Assembly (NCBI GenBank): GCA_964581355.1
Contig: CAZOOA010000004.1
Span: forward strand, 26,767-90,766
DNA from: CAZOOA01 sp964581355
GTDB taxonomy: Bacteria; Bacillota; Dethiobacteria; DTU022; UBA8154
Direction: 5' to 3'
Length of the DNA: 64,000 nt
In this document: in pieces, positions 17,086 to 24,647 of the stretch
Position numbering within the stretch: position 1 is the first letter of the stretch
Layout of the letters: the number at the start of each line of letters is the position of its first letter
The notes under the pieces: generated by a model
Told to the model about the DNA's origin: nothing
What the model saw: only the letters and a program-made list of their open reading frames with translations
The model's database searches: none
Made by a program: the position numbers and the translations under genes

Positions 17086-18489
17086 CTAAGTCTCTTTTTT
17101 TATTTCAGGTGAATTTTTTTCTTCAGAGGTATTGACCTGTAAAAGACCAAAGGTGATGTCATCCGGAGTATGAAGGGAATGTTCATTGAAGTAATAAAAG
17201 TCTTCTTTGATCTCCTGGACAATCAGATGCGGAGGCAGATAGGCGTTTTCAAAGAATATATTTTCCAGCCGCCCGCTGTACAGTTCACCCTGGTTATTTA
17301 ATTCTGGCAAACCATCGGTACTGAATAGTATGGTTGCTCCTGGCGCAAGCCGGATCCTTTTGACCTGAAAATTATTCAACTCCGGGTTTATGGCCGTCAA
17401 AATGGGGAGGCCTTTACTGGAGAGCTTTATCCTCTCACCGTCAGCAAATTGAACCAGGGGAGAGGTCTGAAAGCCTGCACCGGAATAAGCCAACACCATG
17501 GTTTCCAGGTTAAGTACAGCCACAAAGATGCAGATCATGTATTCTTCCGGGAATCTTTCCCGACGGTACTGCCGGTCCAGGTGGTGTAAAACTTTCCCGG
17601 GACATAAATCCTCCGGCTTCAAGCTGGCATAACTGTCAATGGCCTCCTTGACAAACACACTCAGCATGGCTCCATCCAGTCCATGCCCCATGACATCGGA
17701 AAAGTAAATAACCAGCTTGTCCCCTTCTTTGATAAAATTGTAGGAATCGCCGCCGAGCATGGTAGCTGGTTGATAATAGGTGGCGATAGAAAGCCCTTCA
17801 ATCGATGGAATACTTGCAGGTAAGGTCCGTTCATGGATCGATTTAGCCTTTTTTACTTCTTCTTCCAGTTGGTGGTAGAGGTGCTCCAGTTTACGGTTAT
17901 AGGCCGCGTTCTTTTCTTCTGCTTGTTTTTGTGCATCAATATTAATCAGGTTCATAATGAGTTTTCTTCCATCTTCGTCTTGCTTCCCCTGTTCTTCCCC
18001 TTTTAGTATCCGGGCTTCCATCCGGACATGGACAGGTGCTCCATTCTGGACGAAAAGTCTTGCCTCCAGCCTTTTCCCTTCTGGTTGCTTAAAAAGGGCG
18101 CGATAACGGGCAAGAAACAGCGCCCGATCAGCTTCTATTAAAAATTGGGAGAAGCCTTTCCCTTTTATAGAAGTGATCTTCTGGCCAATCATGGTGCAGA
18201 AAGTTTCGTTAGCGTCAAGAACCATGCCCTCTGAGTTCAAAAGAAGGTACCCCACAGGCGCCTGGTGAAAAAAACTGGAAAAGCGGTCCCGGGAAAGGAT
18301 CAATTCTTTTTGGATTTGCTTGAGGTCTTCATTTTGTATTTCCAGCTCTGCCTGGTAAACCTGCAGATCATGGATGAGCTGAGCCATATCCTGGTTATGT
18401 ATTATATCAGGGACAAAGCAGCCTGTGCCAATCAGGTCTTCTGCCCTGCGGCGCAGCTGTTCAGCTTCATTTTTCTTGCTATCTTTCAT
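17086..18489 (-). CDS. PAS-PP2C (SpoIIE/RsbU-type) phosphatase
   Basis: 467-aa cytoplasmic protein with a short N-terminal helical region, one PAS domain (about residues 75-185), a coiled coil, and a PP2C-type serine phosphatase domain (about 215-445) carrying GGDSYN, DVMGHG and TPDDITFGLL. The GGDSYN form replaces the usual GGDFYD, keeping the metal-binding aspartate. Such enzymes dephosphorylate STAS anti-sigma antagonists. The start ATG at 18489 (GGAAGGGGGG upstream) is preferred to an in-frame TTG at 18519. The CheB-CheR-PAS gene ends only 26 bases upstream, so the two are probably co-transcribed. Unlike its paralogue at 10700-12685 it has no HATPase domain. Confidence 0.83.
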   Translation of the reverse strand: MKDSKKNEAEQLRRRAEDLIGTGCFVPDIIHNQDMAQLIHDLQVYQAELEIQNEDLKQIQKELILSRDRFSSFFHQAPVGYLLLNSEGMVLDANETFCTMIGQKITSIKGKGFSQFLIEADRALFLARYRALFKQPEGKRLEARLFVQNGAPVHVRMEARILKGEEQGKQDEDGRKLIMNLINIDAQKQAEEKNAAYNRKLEHLYHQLEEEVKKAKSIHERTLPASIPSIEGLSIATYYQPATMLGGDSYNFIKEGDKLVIYFSDVMGHGLDGAMLSVFVKEAIDSYASLKPEDLCPGKVLHHLDRQYRRERFPEEYMICIFVAVLNLETMVLAYSGAGFQTSPLVQFADGERIKLSSKGLPILTAINPELNNFQVKRIRLAPGATILFSTDGLPELNNQGELYSGRLENIFFENAYLPPHLIVQEIKEDFYYFNEHSLHTPDDITFGLLQVNTSEEKNSPEIKKET

Positions 18490-18515
18490 AAAGGGGTCCC
18501 CCCTTCCCCTTGGTT

Positions 18516-21500
18516 TCAAGAAGAAATCACCATGATATTGCCAATAACCTTTTCCACCCGACCATCCTGCATGACAACCTCTGCCCTGGTGCGAATCCGT
18601 TTCCGTCTGCCTTCAAGGTCAGTAAAATCACACTCCAGGTCATAGGGTTCGCCTGTTTCACAGGCCTTTTTGAAGGCATCCCGGACTGCTTTCCTGTCTT
18701 CCTGATCATAACATTCCAGGCTTTTTTCTATATGTTCACCGGAACCGGGTTGAAAACTTTCAGGGTCAAAACCATGGATCCGGTATACCTGGTCCGTCCA
18801 GTACATTTCCTGTTTATCCACATTCCATTCCCACCCCCCGACTCCTGTTAAGCGTTGAGTGGTGTTCAATATGTCTGTCTCCCGCTGCAGGTCCTCTTCA
18901 ATTTGTTTCCGTTCGGTGATATCAATGGCCAGTTCAAAGCGCACGTCACGACCATCCGGCCAGCGGATCATCTGGTCCACAATCTGGTAATAGCGTCTGT
19001 TGACCGGGTTGTAGTGCTCCCACCTGTAAGGCTTGTAATGCATCTGCTTGATGACCGGGTTGGTGCAAAAATGGCAGGGTTCAGAAAAACCCTGGAGTTC
19101 TTGGTAACAAATTCCACCCACCAGATCTTTCCCAAAAGCTTCCTGGGCGGTGGTATTGGCATAAAGGATCTGGTATGTATTGAAGTCTATCACATAAATA
19201 ATATGGTCAATGCTGTTGAACATGGAAAGGAGTTGGGCATGCCTCATCTGCAGTTTTTCTTCACTTCGCTTGATCGGGCCAATGTCGGTGAAAGTTAAAA
19301 CAGCCCCCGATGTCATGGAAGAACCGCCGATATTGTACGGCATTACCCGCATGAGAAACCACCTGCCATCCAGTGTGCGGACCTCCTTTTGCCGGGACTC
19401 ACCAATTTGCACAACCTCTTCAATCAGGTAAAACGGCTCAACTCCTTCAAGCTTATGCCGTAAGTGAGCCACAGGCCGGCCCACATCCGATTCCTGGATA
19501 TGAAAAATATCGCCAACCTCTGAAGTATATTTACGAATATCCAGGTTTTCATCCAGGAACAGGGTTCCAATATGGGTGGCAGCGATCAGGTTGTCCAGGT
19601 CGTTGGTTATTTCCGTTAGCTCCATAATTTTGCTTTGATACTCGGCATTCACTGTATGCAGCTCTTCATTTACCGACTGAAGTTCTTCATTGGTACTTTG
19701 TAGTTCTTCATTGCTGGCCAACAGTTCTTCATTGGTGGCCTGAAGTTCTTCGTTGGAGGTTTCCAGTTCCTCTATGGTCGCCTGCAAGTTCTCCTTGGTA
19801 AATTGAAGCTCCTGCTCCAGGTCGTTGATCCGCTGCTCGGCTTCCTTGCTGACGTCATATTCCAGGGCCCCTTCATTTACAGATTCTTGATTGTATGTCT
19901 GGTGAGGCATTTCTTGGAAAAATACTGCAGCCAGGGCTTCCTGTCCCTGTTTCCCGGGAAGGCGCTTTATGTTCAAGTGCAACAGACGGGACCCTTCCTG
20001 CTGGGGCAGGCGAATATTATTATACTTAATTTCCTGGCTGTCTTGAAACACTTTTTGTAACCCTGTAGCCAGGGGAATGGCCAGTTCTTTTACCACCATC
20101 CTGGTGATGTCATTAATAATTTTTCCGGGTGGAATATATAAAATCCCTTCGGAATGACCTACAAGATGCAGAAGTTCCATCCGTTCATTTACTACGGCCG
20201 TTAAAGGGATATATTCTCCAGATAGGGACTGCAGCAGACGTTCCTGGAGGCGTTCCTCCTCTTGCACCCCCAGAGGTTGGGCACCCCGGTAAATCGCACC
20301 ATAGCCCTGTCTTGTCGACGACATATTCGTCCCTGCCTGCTGTAACCGGGGTCCCTCAACTGGAAGACGTTTTTTGCCCAGGGAACGAAAAATTTTATAC
20401 CTGTGGTGCATTATTTCAAAATACTCTTCCATCTCTCCCGGCGTTTCGCTTTCACCCAGCAACAAGATGCCTTTTTGCTTCAGAGAAAAATTGAACGATG
20501 TCATTACTTTTTGCTGCAATACCGGTTGCAGGTAGATTAACAGGTTGCGACAGCTTACCAGGTCAATATTTGTGAAAGGTGGGTCTTTGACCAGGTTGTG
20601 CTGGGCAAAAACCACCATCTCCCGGACAAACCTCTGCACCTGGTAATGCTCGCCTTTATGGAGAAAATACTTGGTTAAAAAACCGGGTGGCAGGTCTGCG
20701 GCAATACTTTCCGGGTAAAGACCGTTTCCTGCAAATAGCAGGGCATCCTTATCAATATCTGTGGCAAATATTTTAATATTAATAGGCTGCTTGATGCGAT
20801 CCATGCATTCCCTGGCCAGGATGGCCAGGGTGTAAGCTTCTTCTCCCGTGGAACACCCGGCAACCCAGAAGCGGATTTCCCGGTCTGCCGTACCACGCAG
20901 CAATTCAGGCAGAAATGTGTTACACAGCTCTTCAAATACTTCCTTATCCCGGAAAAAGCTTGTAACCCCGATAAGCAGCTCACGGTATAATGTTGTCACT
21001 TCGCCCGGGCGCTCTTCCAGCATCCTAACATACTGGTCCAGTTCATTAACCTGGTTCACAGTCATCCTGCGCTCAATGCGCCTGGATATTGTACTTTCTT
21101 TATAGAGGGAAAAATCAACCTTGGTCTGCTCCCGCAAAAGAGCAAATAATCGCGCCAGGATGTCTTCGTTGGTAAACAGTTGCCGGGCCTCGCTGTTTCT
21201 GACCATGGGGCGCCTGGAAAACGATAAAAGCCTGGAAGGCATCTCATGGGGTGGCAGGACCACATCGGCAAGCCCGGTCGAAATTGCGGCCCGGGGCATT
21301 CCGTCGAACTTGGAAGACTCTTCGCTTTGAACCATAATCATCCCACCGGCTTCCTTGACGGCACGGAGACCCCGCACACCATCGCTTCCTGTCCCGGAAA
21401 GAATGACGGCTACAGCTTTTTCTGCCTGATCATCAGCAAGAGAGCGCAAAAAAACATCGATGGGCAGGTTCACACTTCTTCTGGGATCGATTTCTTTCAA

Positions 21501-21821
21501 AAAAAGCTTGCCCTGGAAAATGGCGAGCTGCTTTCTGGGAGGAATAAGGTAAAGGGTGTCTGGCTCTACCAGCATACCTTCTTCAGCCCGCAGCACCGTC
21601 ATCGATGTCCGTTTGGCCAACAACTCTACCATCATACTTTTGTAATCCGGGGACAAGTGCTGCACGATAACAAAAGCCAGGCCGCTGCTGGGAGGCATAT
21701 GTGAGAAAAAACTGTCCAGGGCTTCAAGGCCTCCCGCAGAAGCACCAATCCCTACGTAAAAAAGAGGTCTGCTTTGCTCCAAATCTGCTTTAGTGCCCTC
21801 GTTTTTTTGATTATCCATCAT
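18516..21821 (-). CDS. CheB-CheR-PAS fusion sensory protein
   Basis: 1101 aa. The N-terminal CheB methylesterase domain (about residues 20-205) has the catalytic triad S28 (GIGASAGG), H55 (VQHLSPD) and D147 (GTGSDGVRG). There is no N-terminal receiver. A CheR methyltransferase domain follows (about 215-480) with the SAM motif VAGCSTGEEAYT. Then comes a long coiled coil (about 640-720) made of EELxxxNEELQ-type repeats and three PAS domains (about 720-830, 845-965, 970-1095), the last two sensor-like and ending with ITERKQ or a basic tail. This fused CheB/CheR/PAS class is widespread but usually not linked to chemoreceptors; no MCP is nearby. It precedes the PAS-PP2C gene by 26 bases. Start ATG 21821 has GGGAG upstream. 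Confidence 0.88.
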   Translation of the reverse strand: MMDNQKNEGTKADLEQSRPLFYVGIGASAGGLEALDSFFSHMPPSSGLAFVIVQHLSPDYKSMMVELLAKRTSMTVLRAEEGMLVEPDTLYLIPPRKQLAIFQGKLFLKEIDPRRSVNLPIDVFLRSLADDQAEKAVAVILSGTGSDGVRGLRAVKEAGGMIMVQSEESSKFDGMPRAAISTGLADVVLPPHEMPSRLLSFSRRPMVRNSEARQLFTNEDILARLFALLREQTKVDFSLYKESTISRRIERRMTVNQVNELDQYVRMLEERPGEVTTLYRELLIGVTSFFRDKEVFEELCNTFLPELLRGTADREIRFWVAGCSTGEEAYTLAILARECMDRIKQPINIKIFATDIDKDALLFAGNGLYPESIAADLPPGFLTKYFLHKGEHYQVQRFVREMVVFAQHNLVKDPPFTNIDLVSCRNLLIYLQPVLQQKVMTSFNFSLKQKGILLLGESETPGEMEEYFEIMHHRYKIFRSLGKKRLPVEGPRLQQAGTNMSSTRQGYGAIYRGAQPLGVQEEERLQERLLQSLSGEYIPLTAVVNERMELLHLVGHSEGILYIPPGKIINDITRMVVKELAIPLATGLQKVFQDSQEIKYNNIRLPQQEGSRLLHLNIKRLPGKQGQEALAAVFFQEMPHQTYNQESVNEGALEYDVSKEAEQRINDLEQELQFTKENLQATIEELETSNEELQATNEELLASNEELQSTNEELQSVNEELHTVNAEYQSKIMELTEITNDLDNLIAATHIGTLFLDENLDIRKYTSEVGDIFHIQESDVGRPVAHLRHKLEGVEPFYLIEEVVQIGESRQKEVRTLDGRWFLMRVMPYNIGGSSMTSGAVLTFTDIGPIKRSEEKLQMRHAQLLSMFNSIDHIIYVIDFNTYQILYANTTAQEAFGKDLVGGICYQELQGFSEPCHFCTNPVIKQMHYKPYRWEHYNPVNRRYYQIVDQMIRWPDGRDVRFELAIDITERKQIEEDLQRETDILNTTQRLTGVGGWEWNVDKQEMYWTDQVYRIHGFDPESFQPGSGEHIEKSLECYDQEDRKAVRDAFKKACETGEPYDLECDFTDLEGRRKRIRTRAEVVMQDGRVEKVIGNIMVISS

Positions 21822-22248
21822 AATCCATCTCCCCCACTCGTTGCAGGTAATCCTATTAAGATGATGTGTAAAAATGTATTATTGAAAAGCAATTGGCAAT
21901 TAATAATTTATGCAAAATAGTTCTACATTTACCTGCAAACTCCTGCAGTTCTATAAAAAAAATAAATAAGGCCTGTTGCTTATGATCATTAATTTTACCA
22001 CTGCTTTGGTAATTACTCAGCGCTATTTGTAAGCGAAGTTGCGGGGACGGTTCTCGCGCTTTCCCTGTCGGTCCTCCGCTGCGCTCCGGAAGCGCGAGAA
22101 CCGTCCCTTTGCTTCCCGTCCCCCTGCTTTCAGTTTCCACAATTTCCACATCCTTCCCAATGCCCCCCACTGCTGCTACGGCTAGTTATCAACAACATGG
22201 TTTTTTTAAGCATACCAGTTACCTGCTGTGTTAACTTGTTTTGGGCTC
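21822..22248. other. Intergenic region with a palindromic repeat
   Basis: A 430-base gap with no credible gene. It contains the perfect inverted repeat at 22044-22107 (listed separately). An open frame across it (21856-22170, minus) is interrupted by the palindrome and has no ribosome site. The CheB-CheR promoter must lie here but no clear -35/-10 pair was identified. Confidence 0.5.
22044..22107. repeat. REP-like 18-bp perfect inverted repeat
   Basis: GGGACGGTTCTCGCGCTT (22044-22061) and its exact complement (22090-22107) flank a 28-nt GC-rich loop; a further CCGTCCCC copy of the tip follows at about 22118. This GGGACGGTTCT-type palindrome resembles extragenic palindromes mobilised by REP-associated transposases in Clostridia; that link is from memory of the sequence style. 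No transposase is nearby. Confidence 0.65.
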
Positions 22249-22293
22249 AATAATAAGAAAAGCGACAGGTTTTGTTCTGACACCACTGTCGCT
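22249..22293 (-). terminator. Terminator of the transglutaminase gene
   Basis: AGCGACAG and CTGTCGCT form an 8-bp stem (22261-22293) followed on the minus strand by TTTCTTATTATT. It lies about 60 bases past the transglutaminase stop. Confidence 0.75.
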
Positions 22294-22303
22294 TATTCTG
22301 GTA

Positions 22304-22335
22304 CAGGTTCAGGTTCAGGTTCAGGTTCAGGTTCA
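22304..22335. repeat. CAGGTT hexamer microsatellite
   Basis: Five uninterrupted copies of CAGGTT (TGAACC on the other strand) at 22304-22333, between the transglutaminase stop and its terminator. Probably slippage-prone and neutral. Confidence 0.85.
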
Positions 22336-22355
22336 ATGATTAGTAATCGCACTTG

Positions 22356-23432
22356 CTAACGACCAACCAGGCTTTCATTCCAGGTAACGCCTAACCGGCC
22401 TCCATGAAAAGAGACTTTTATCGATTGATCCATGTAATTTTGGGCAATATACCCCTCACTGTCAAAAACATGGAAATAATCCGGTCCATTGTAGATATCC
22501 ATTGTCGGATCAACAGGCAACCATCCCCTCTCAGTGCAGTAATACTCTGCCCAACTGTGACGTAGTCCTGTTAAAGGAAACTCTTTCCCAGGGTCGAGCT
22601 GGAAGATATCTCCACTTCCTTCAGGGTCGGCATAGCCATTTACCACCCGGGCTGGAATGCCTGCAGAGCGGCTTAGAGCCACAAAAAGTGAAGCATAGTC
22701 CAAGCATACCCCCTTCCCGTGCTGAAGGGCAGAAAGCGCTCCTTTGTTCCGGTATGGCGACTCAGACTCGTAATTCATGTGCTCCAGCACGAAGGCATAG
22801 ATTTTTTTCAGTTTTTCCTTTTCCTCAGAAGCATCTCCAGTTATCTTTCTAACAGCAGCCTGTACCAGGTAATGGTCACTTTCAATTTGTGGGGAAGGTT
22901 CAAGGTAAACCTGTAGATCACCGGGTTCAGTAGGCTCCTGCAGCTGATTGGCATCGGATATGCCCGAAAGAATAGTATACTGAAGGGTGATCTTTTCACT
23001 CTCTCCAGGAGACAAATGTGGAATTTTCACTGTTAAAGCTCGTCCCCCCAAATCTCCTGGCTCAACCACTGCTGTGTGGCTAAATTGCTCGGAGAGCAAG
23101 TGCTGGTAAGGTGAATCCAGTTCAGAGAGTAAGGGTATTTCTACATTAATGTTTTCCGAGGGTTCACTGTCCTGGTTGACTATCTTTACTTCCACCTGAA
23201 GTTCCCGGGAAGAACTTTTGTTTACCAGGGCCTTGATTTGATGATCACTTTTTAGCGGTTGAGCTGCAGCCTGTTCCAGCCGCTCTTCCATTGTTTGGCC
23301 TTGGATGGCTAAAGAATTAGCAGGAAGGTTCAATAAATCTGGCACTAACAGGCAGAAAGTTGTTACAACCAGGAAAAGAACGAAAAAAACAGGCTTGGAA
23401 AGGAAATCCTTTCTATTTTGCTTTTGTGTCAT
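22356..23432 (-). CDS. Secreted transglutaminase-like protein under c-di-GMP riboswitch control
   Basis: 358-aa protein with an N-terminal signal anchor (about residues 14-36) and a C-terminal transglutaminase-like cysteine protease fold (about 200-330). The triad is C243 (GKGVCLDYA), H292 (LRHSWAEYY) and D308 (VDPTMD). The region between (about 70-180) is beta-rich. Such proteins act outside the membrane as proteases, peptidoglycan amidases or crosslinkers; the substrate cannot be told. The ATG at 23432, with GGAGGGAC 6 nt upstream, is chosen over an in-frame TTG at 23447 that lies inside the ribosome site. Two tandem c-di-GMP-I riboswitches with terminators precede it, so expression depends on c-di-GMP. 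A terminator follows at 22249-22293. Confidence 0.85.
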   Translation of the reverse strand: MTQKQNRKDFLSKPVFFVLFLVVTTFCLLVPDLLNLPANSLAIQGQTMEERLEQAAAQPLKSDHQIKALVNKSSSRELQVEVKIVNQDSEPSENINVEIPLLSELDSPYQHLLSEQFSHTAVVEPGDLGGRALTVKIPHLSPGESEKITLQYTILSGISDANQLQEPTEPGDLQVYLEPSPQIESDHYLVQAAVRKITGDASEEKEKLKKIYAFVLEHMNYESESPYRNKGALSALQHGKGVCLDYASLFVALSRSAGIPARVVNGYADPEGSGDIFQLDPGKEFPLTGLRHSWAEYYCTERGWLPVDPTMDIYNGPDYFHVFDSEGYIAQNYMDQSIKVSFHGGRLGVTWNESLVGR

Positions 23433-23437
23433 AGCTT

Positions 23438-23461
23438 GTCCCTCCAATTTGAAAGAGGGAC
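23438..23461 (-). promoter_or_regulatory. Hairpin sequestering the transglutaminase ribosome site
   Basis: On the minus strand GTCCCTC pairs perfectly with GAGGGAC across a 10-nt loop; the right arm is the Shine-Dalgarno sequence itself. It would block translation unless opened, adding a translational gate after the two riboswitch terminators. Confidence 0.6.
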
Positions 23462-23469
23462 CGACGGGC

Positions 23470-23500
23470 CAAAAATACCCCGACTTTCTACCGGGGCAAG
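23470..23500 (-). terminator. Terminator of the downstream c-di-GMP riboswitch
   Basis: CCCCG...CGGGG stem followed by TATTTTTGG on the minus strand. It lies directly after the second aptamer and about 40 bases before the transglutaminase start, the usual expression-platform position. Confidence 0.75.
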
Positions 23501-23504
23501 GTAT

Positions 23505-23612
23505 TACCCTGTCTTCGGCAGCCTGGCAATCATGGTCCGATAAACGGAAGTTAGATCCATGGCTTTGCGTCCCGGTCTTTCAACCGGTTTGCCCTTGTCG
23601 GTCAGGTCTTTC
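23505..23612 (-). ncRNA. Cyclic-di-GMP-I (GEMM-I) riboswitch, second of tandem pair
   Basis: On the minus strand the conserved core GGGCAAACC is followed by the P2 arm CCGGTT-GAAA-GACCGG with a standard GNRA loop, then GGGACGCAAAGCC and a P3 arm (CATGG...CCATG with TCCG/CGGA inside). These match the GEMM-I aptamer consensus element by element. Terminator at 23470-23500 follows. It binds cyclic di-GMP and controls the transglutaminase gene; ON or OFF sense was not derived. Confidence 0.9.
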
Positions 23613-23621
23613 ATTTATAAT

Positions 23622-23658
23622 CCAAAAATAAAGCGTCTACCTGAAAAGGCAGACGCTT
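23622..23658 (-). terminator. Terminator of the upstream c-di-GMP riboswitch
   Basis: AAGCGTCTGCC and GGTAGACGCTT form a strong 11-bp stem around a 6-nt loop, followed by TATTTTTGG on the minus strand. It lies between the two aptamers, so each aptamer has its own termination point. Confidence 0.85.
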
Positions 23659-23659
23659 G

Positions 23660-23772
23660 TCGCAAACAATACCTGAAGAACCGGCAGCTGGCTGGCATAT
23701 GCGGTTTTACCGCAACAGCCCCTTTAGCTTTGCGTCCCTACCTTTGGGTAGGTTTGCCTTTGCAGTTCATGT
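23660..23772 (-). ncRNA. Cyclic-di-GMP-I (GEMM-I) riboswitch, first of tandem pair
   Basis: On the minus strand AAAGGCAAACC, P2 arm CCTACC-CAAA-GGTAGG, GGGACGCAAAGC, then a P3 arm GGCTG/CAGCC capped by GCGGT-AAA-ACCGC. The fit to the GEMM-I core is strong. The P2 loop is CAAA rather than the GNRA tetraloop that normally docks on P3. It lies directly after a good sigma-A promoter. Confidence 0.88.
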
Positions 23773-23787
23773 GCTTATATTTTATTA

Positions 23788-23816
23788 ATCATACACTGAA
23801 ATGCATATAATGTCAA
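23788..23816 (-). promoter_or_regulatory. Sigma-A promoter of the riboswitch-transglutaminase transcript
   Basis: TTGACA (minus strand, 23811-23816), an exact 17-bp spacer and TATGAT (23788-23793). Transcription would begin near 23781, just before the first aptamer. Confidence 0.85.
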
Positions 23817-23859
23817 GAATTTTGCTAAAATCTTTTCTTTCTCCTGTCATATTGCTGTT

Positions 23860-24171
23860 TTAAGTTCGCAAGTAGCGTTTTTTCTTATTTGTTTTGTTTT
23901 TATTTGCTGAACCTGAACTGGAGTTGTTAAGCCCCTGCAAAGTATTCTTCGTTCCTGAATAAAGGCCTACTGCTGATAAACCGGCAATTATTCCGAAAAA
24001 TACTGCTTTTTCGGGTTCACCCGGTGCCAGATAATAAAAACCCGAAAAAACGCCAAGAATCAACGCGATGATAGGCGAATATTTATTAGGAACCCCTGTC
24101 CTTTTTAACAGTTCAATTATGCCCATAATTACCGGGACAAGCGCTACTCCATAAACAGATAATTCATTCAC
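23860..24171 (-). CDS. Small holin-like membrane protein
   Basis: 103 aa with three predicted hydrophobic segments (about residues 5-20, 28-46 and 56-74) and a highly basic tail ending KNKTNKKKRYLRT. Size, helix layout and charged C-terminus resemble phage-type holins. The start GTG at 24171 follows GGGAGGGACTGCA. A longer frame to 24333 is rejected because it would translate through the terminator hairpin at 24244-24292. There are no phage genes around; neighbours are YlqH- and YlqG-like genes in the same orientation. Holin-like is a description of form, not a demonstrated function. Confidence 0.6.
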   Translation of the reverse strand: MNELSVYGVALVPVIMGIIELLKRTGVPNKYSPIIALILGVFSGFYYLAPGEPEKAVFFGIIAGLSAVGLYSGTKNTLQGLNNSSSGSANKNKTNKKKRYLRT

Positions 24172-24243
24172 TGCAGTCCCTCCCCCGTTCTTTTTGATTA
24201 ATTTAAGTATATTTCCCTGGTTTTTTAAAAAGACCATTGCAGC

Positions 24244-24292
24244 AAAACAAAAAGCAGGAGAAAACCTGTGAGAAGGTTTCTCCTGCTTTTTG
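24244..24292. terminator. Strong terminator between the YlqH-like and holin-like genes
   Basis: AAAGCAGGAGAAAACC pairs with GGTTTCTCCTGCTTT (24251-24289), with TTTTTGTTTTG on the minus strand and TTTTTG on the +. It probably ends the ylqG-ylqH-type transcript and has a symmetrical, bidirectional form. Confidence 0.85.
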
Positions 24293-24329
24293 TTGAAGGG
24301 ATTTTCATTATATACCTTTATGGTTCCGG

Positions 24330-24617
24330 TCATTTTTTTCTTTTTTCAGATTGCCTGGAGTCCAATTCCAAGATATGGGCCAGCAGAACAGCAACAGCTT
24401 CATAAAGGTCTGGTGGAATTTCCTGCCCCGGGTTTAGCTTGCGCAAGGCCTGGGTAAGGGATGGATTGTTTTCCACGGGGATTTCATGCTCCTCGGCAAT
24501 ATTGATAATGCGTTCGGCGATGCGACCATCACCGGAAGCAACGATTACCGGAGCCCTGTCTTTCTCTCGCTTGTACCGCAGTGCTACAGCCTGTTTGATC
24601 TGCTTTTTCTCCTTCAT
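24330..24617 (-). CDS. FlhB C-terminal-domain-like protein (YlqH type)
   Basis: 95-aa protein matching the cytoplasmic C-terminal domain of FlhB/YscU export-switch proteins but with no membrane domain. It has the conserved VALRY(K) start, APVIVASGDGRIAERI and a P-V-E-N-N-P-S segment, then LYEAVAVLLAHIL. The autocleaving NPTH motif of true FlhB is absent. Stand-alone versions such as B. subtilis YlqH are common in Clostridia and Bacilli and their role is unclear. The ATG at 24617 with AAGGAAG upstream is chosen over a TTG at 24626. It follows the YlqG-like gene by about 30 bases, as in B. subtilis. Confidence 0.8.
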   Translation of the reverse strand: MKEKKQIKQAVALRYKREKDRAPVIVASGDGRIAERIINIAEEHEIPVENNPSLTQALRKLNPGQEIPPDLYEAVAVLLAHILELDSRQSEKRKK

Positions 24618-24647
24618 AACCCTCAACTTCCTTAGCGATATGCATGA

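Noticed and set aside
21856..22170. Open frame of about 104 codons on the minus strand
   Set aside because: It runs through the perfect palindrome at 22044-22107, has no ribosome site and no recognised product.
22304..22335. Regular short repeats as a CRISPR
   Set aside because: The unit is six bases with no spacers; it is a simple tandem repeat.
23433..23447. TTG at 23447 as start of the transglutaminase
   Set aside because: It lies at the ribosome site itself; the ATG at 23432 has correct spacing.
24172..24333. N-terminal extension of the holin-like protein
   Set aside because: It would need to translate through the strong terminator hairpin; a GTG with GGGAGGG at 24171 is a better start.
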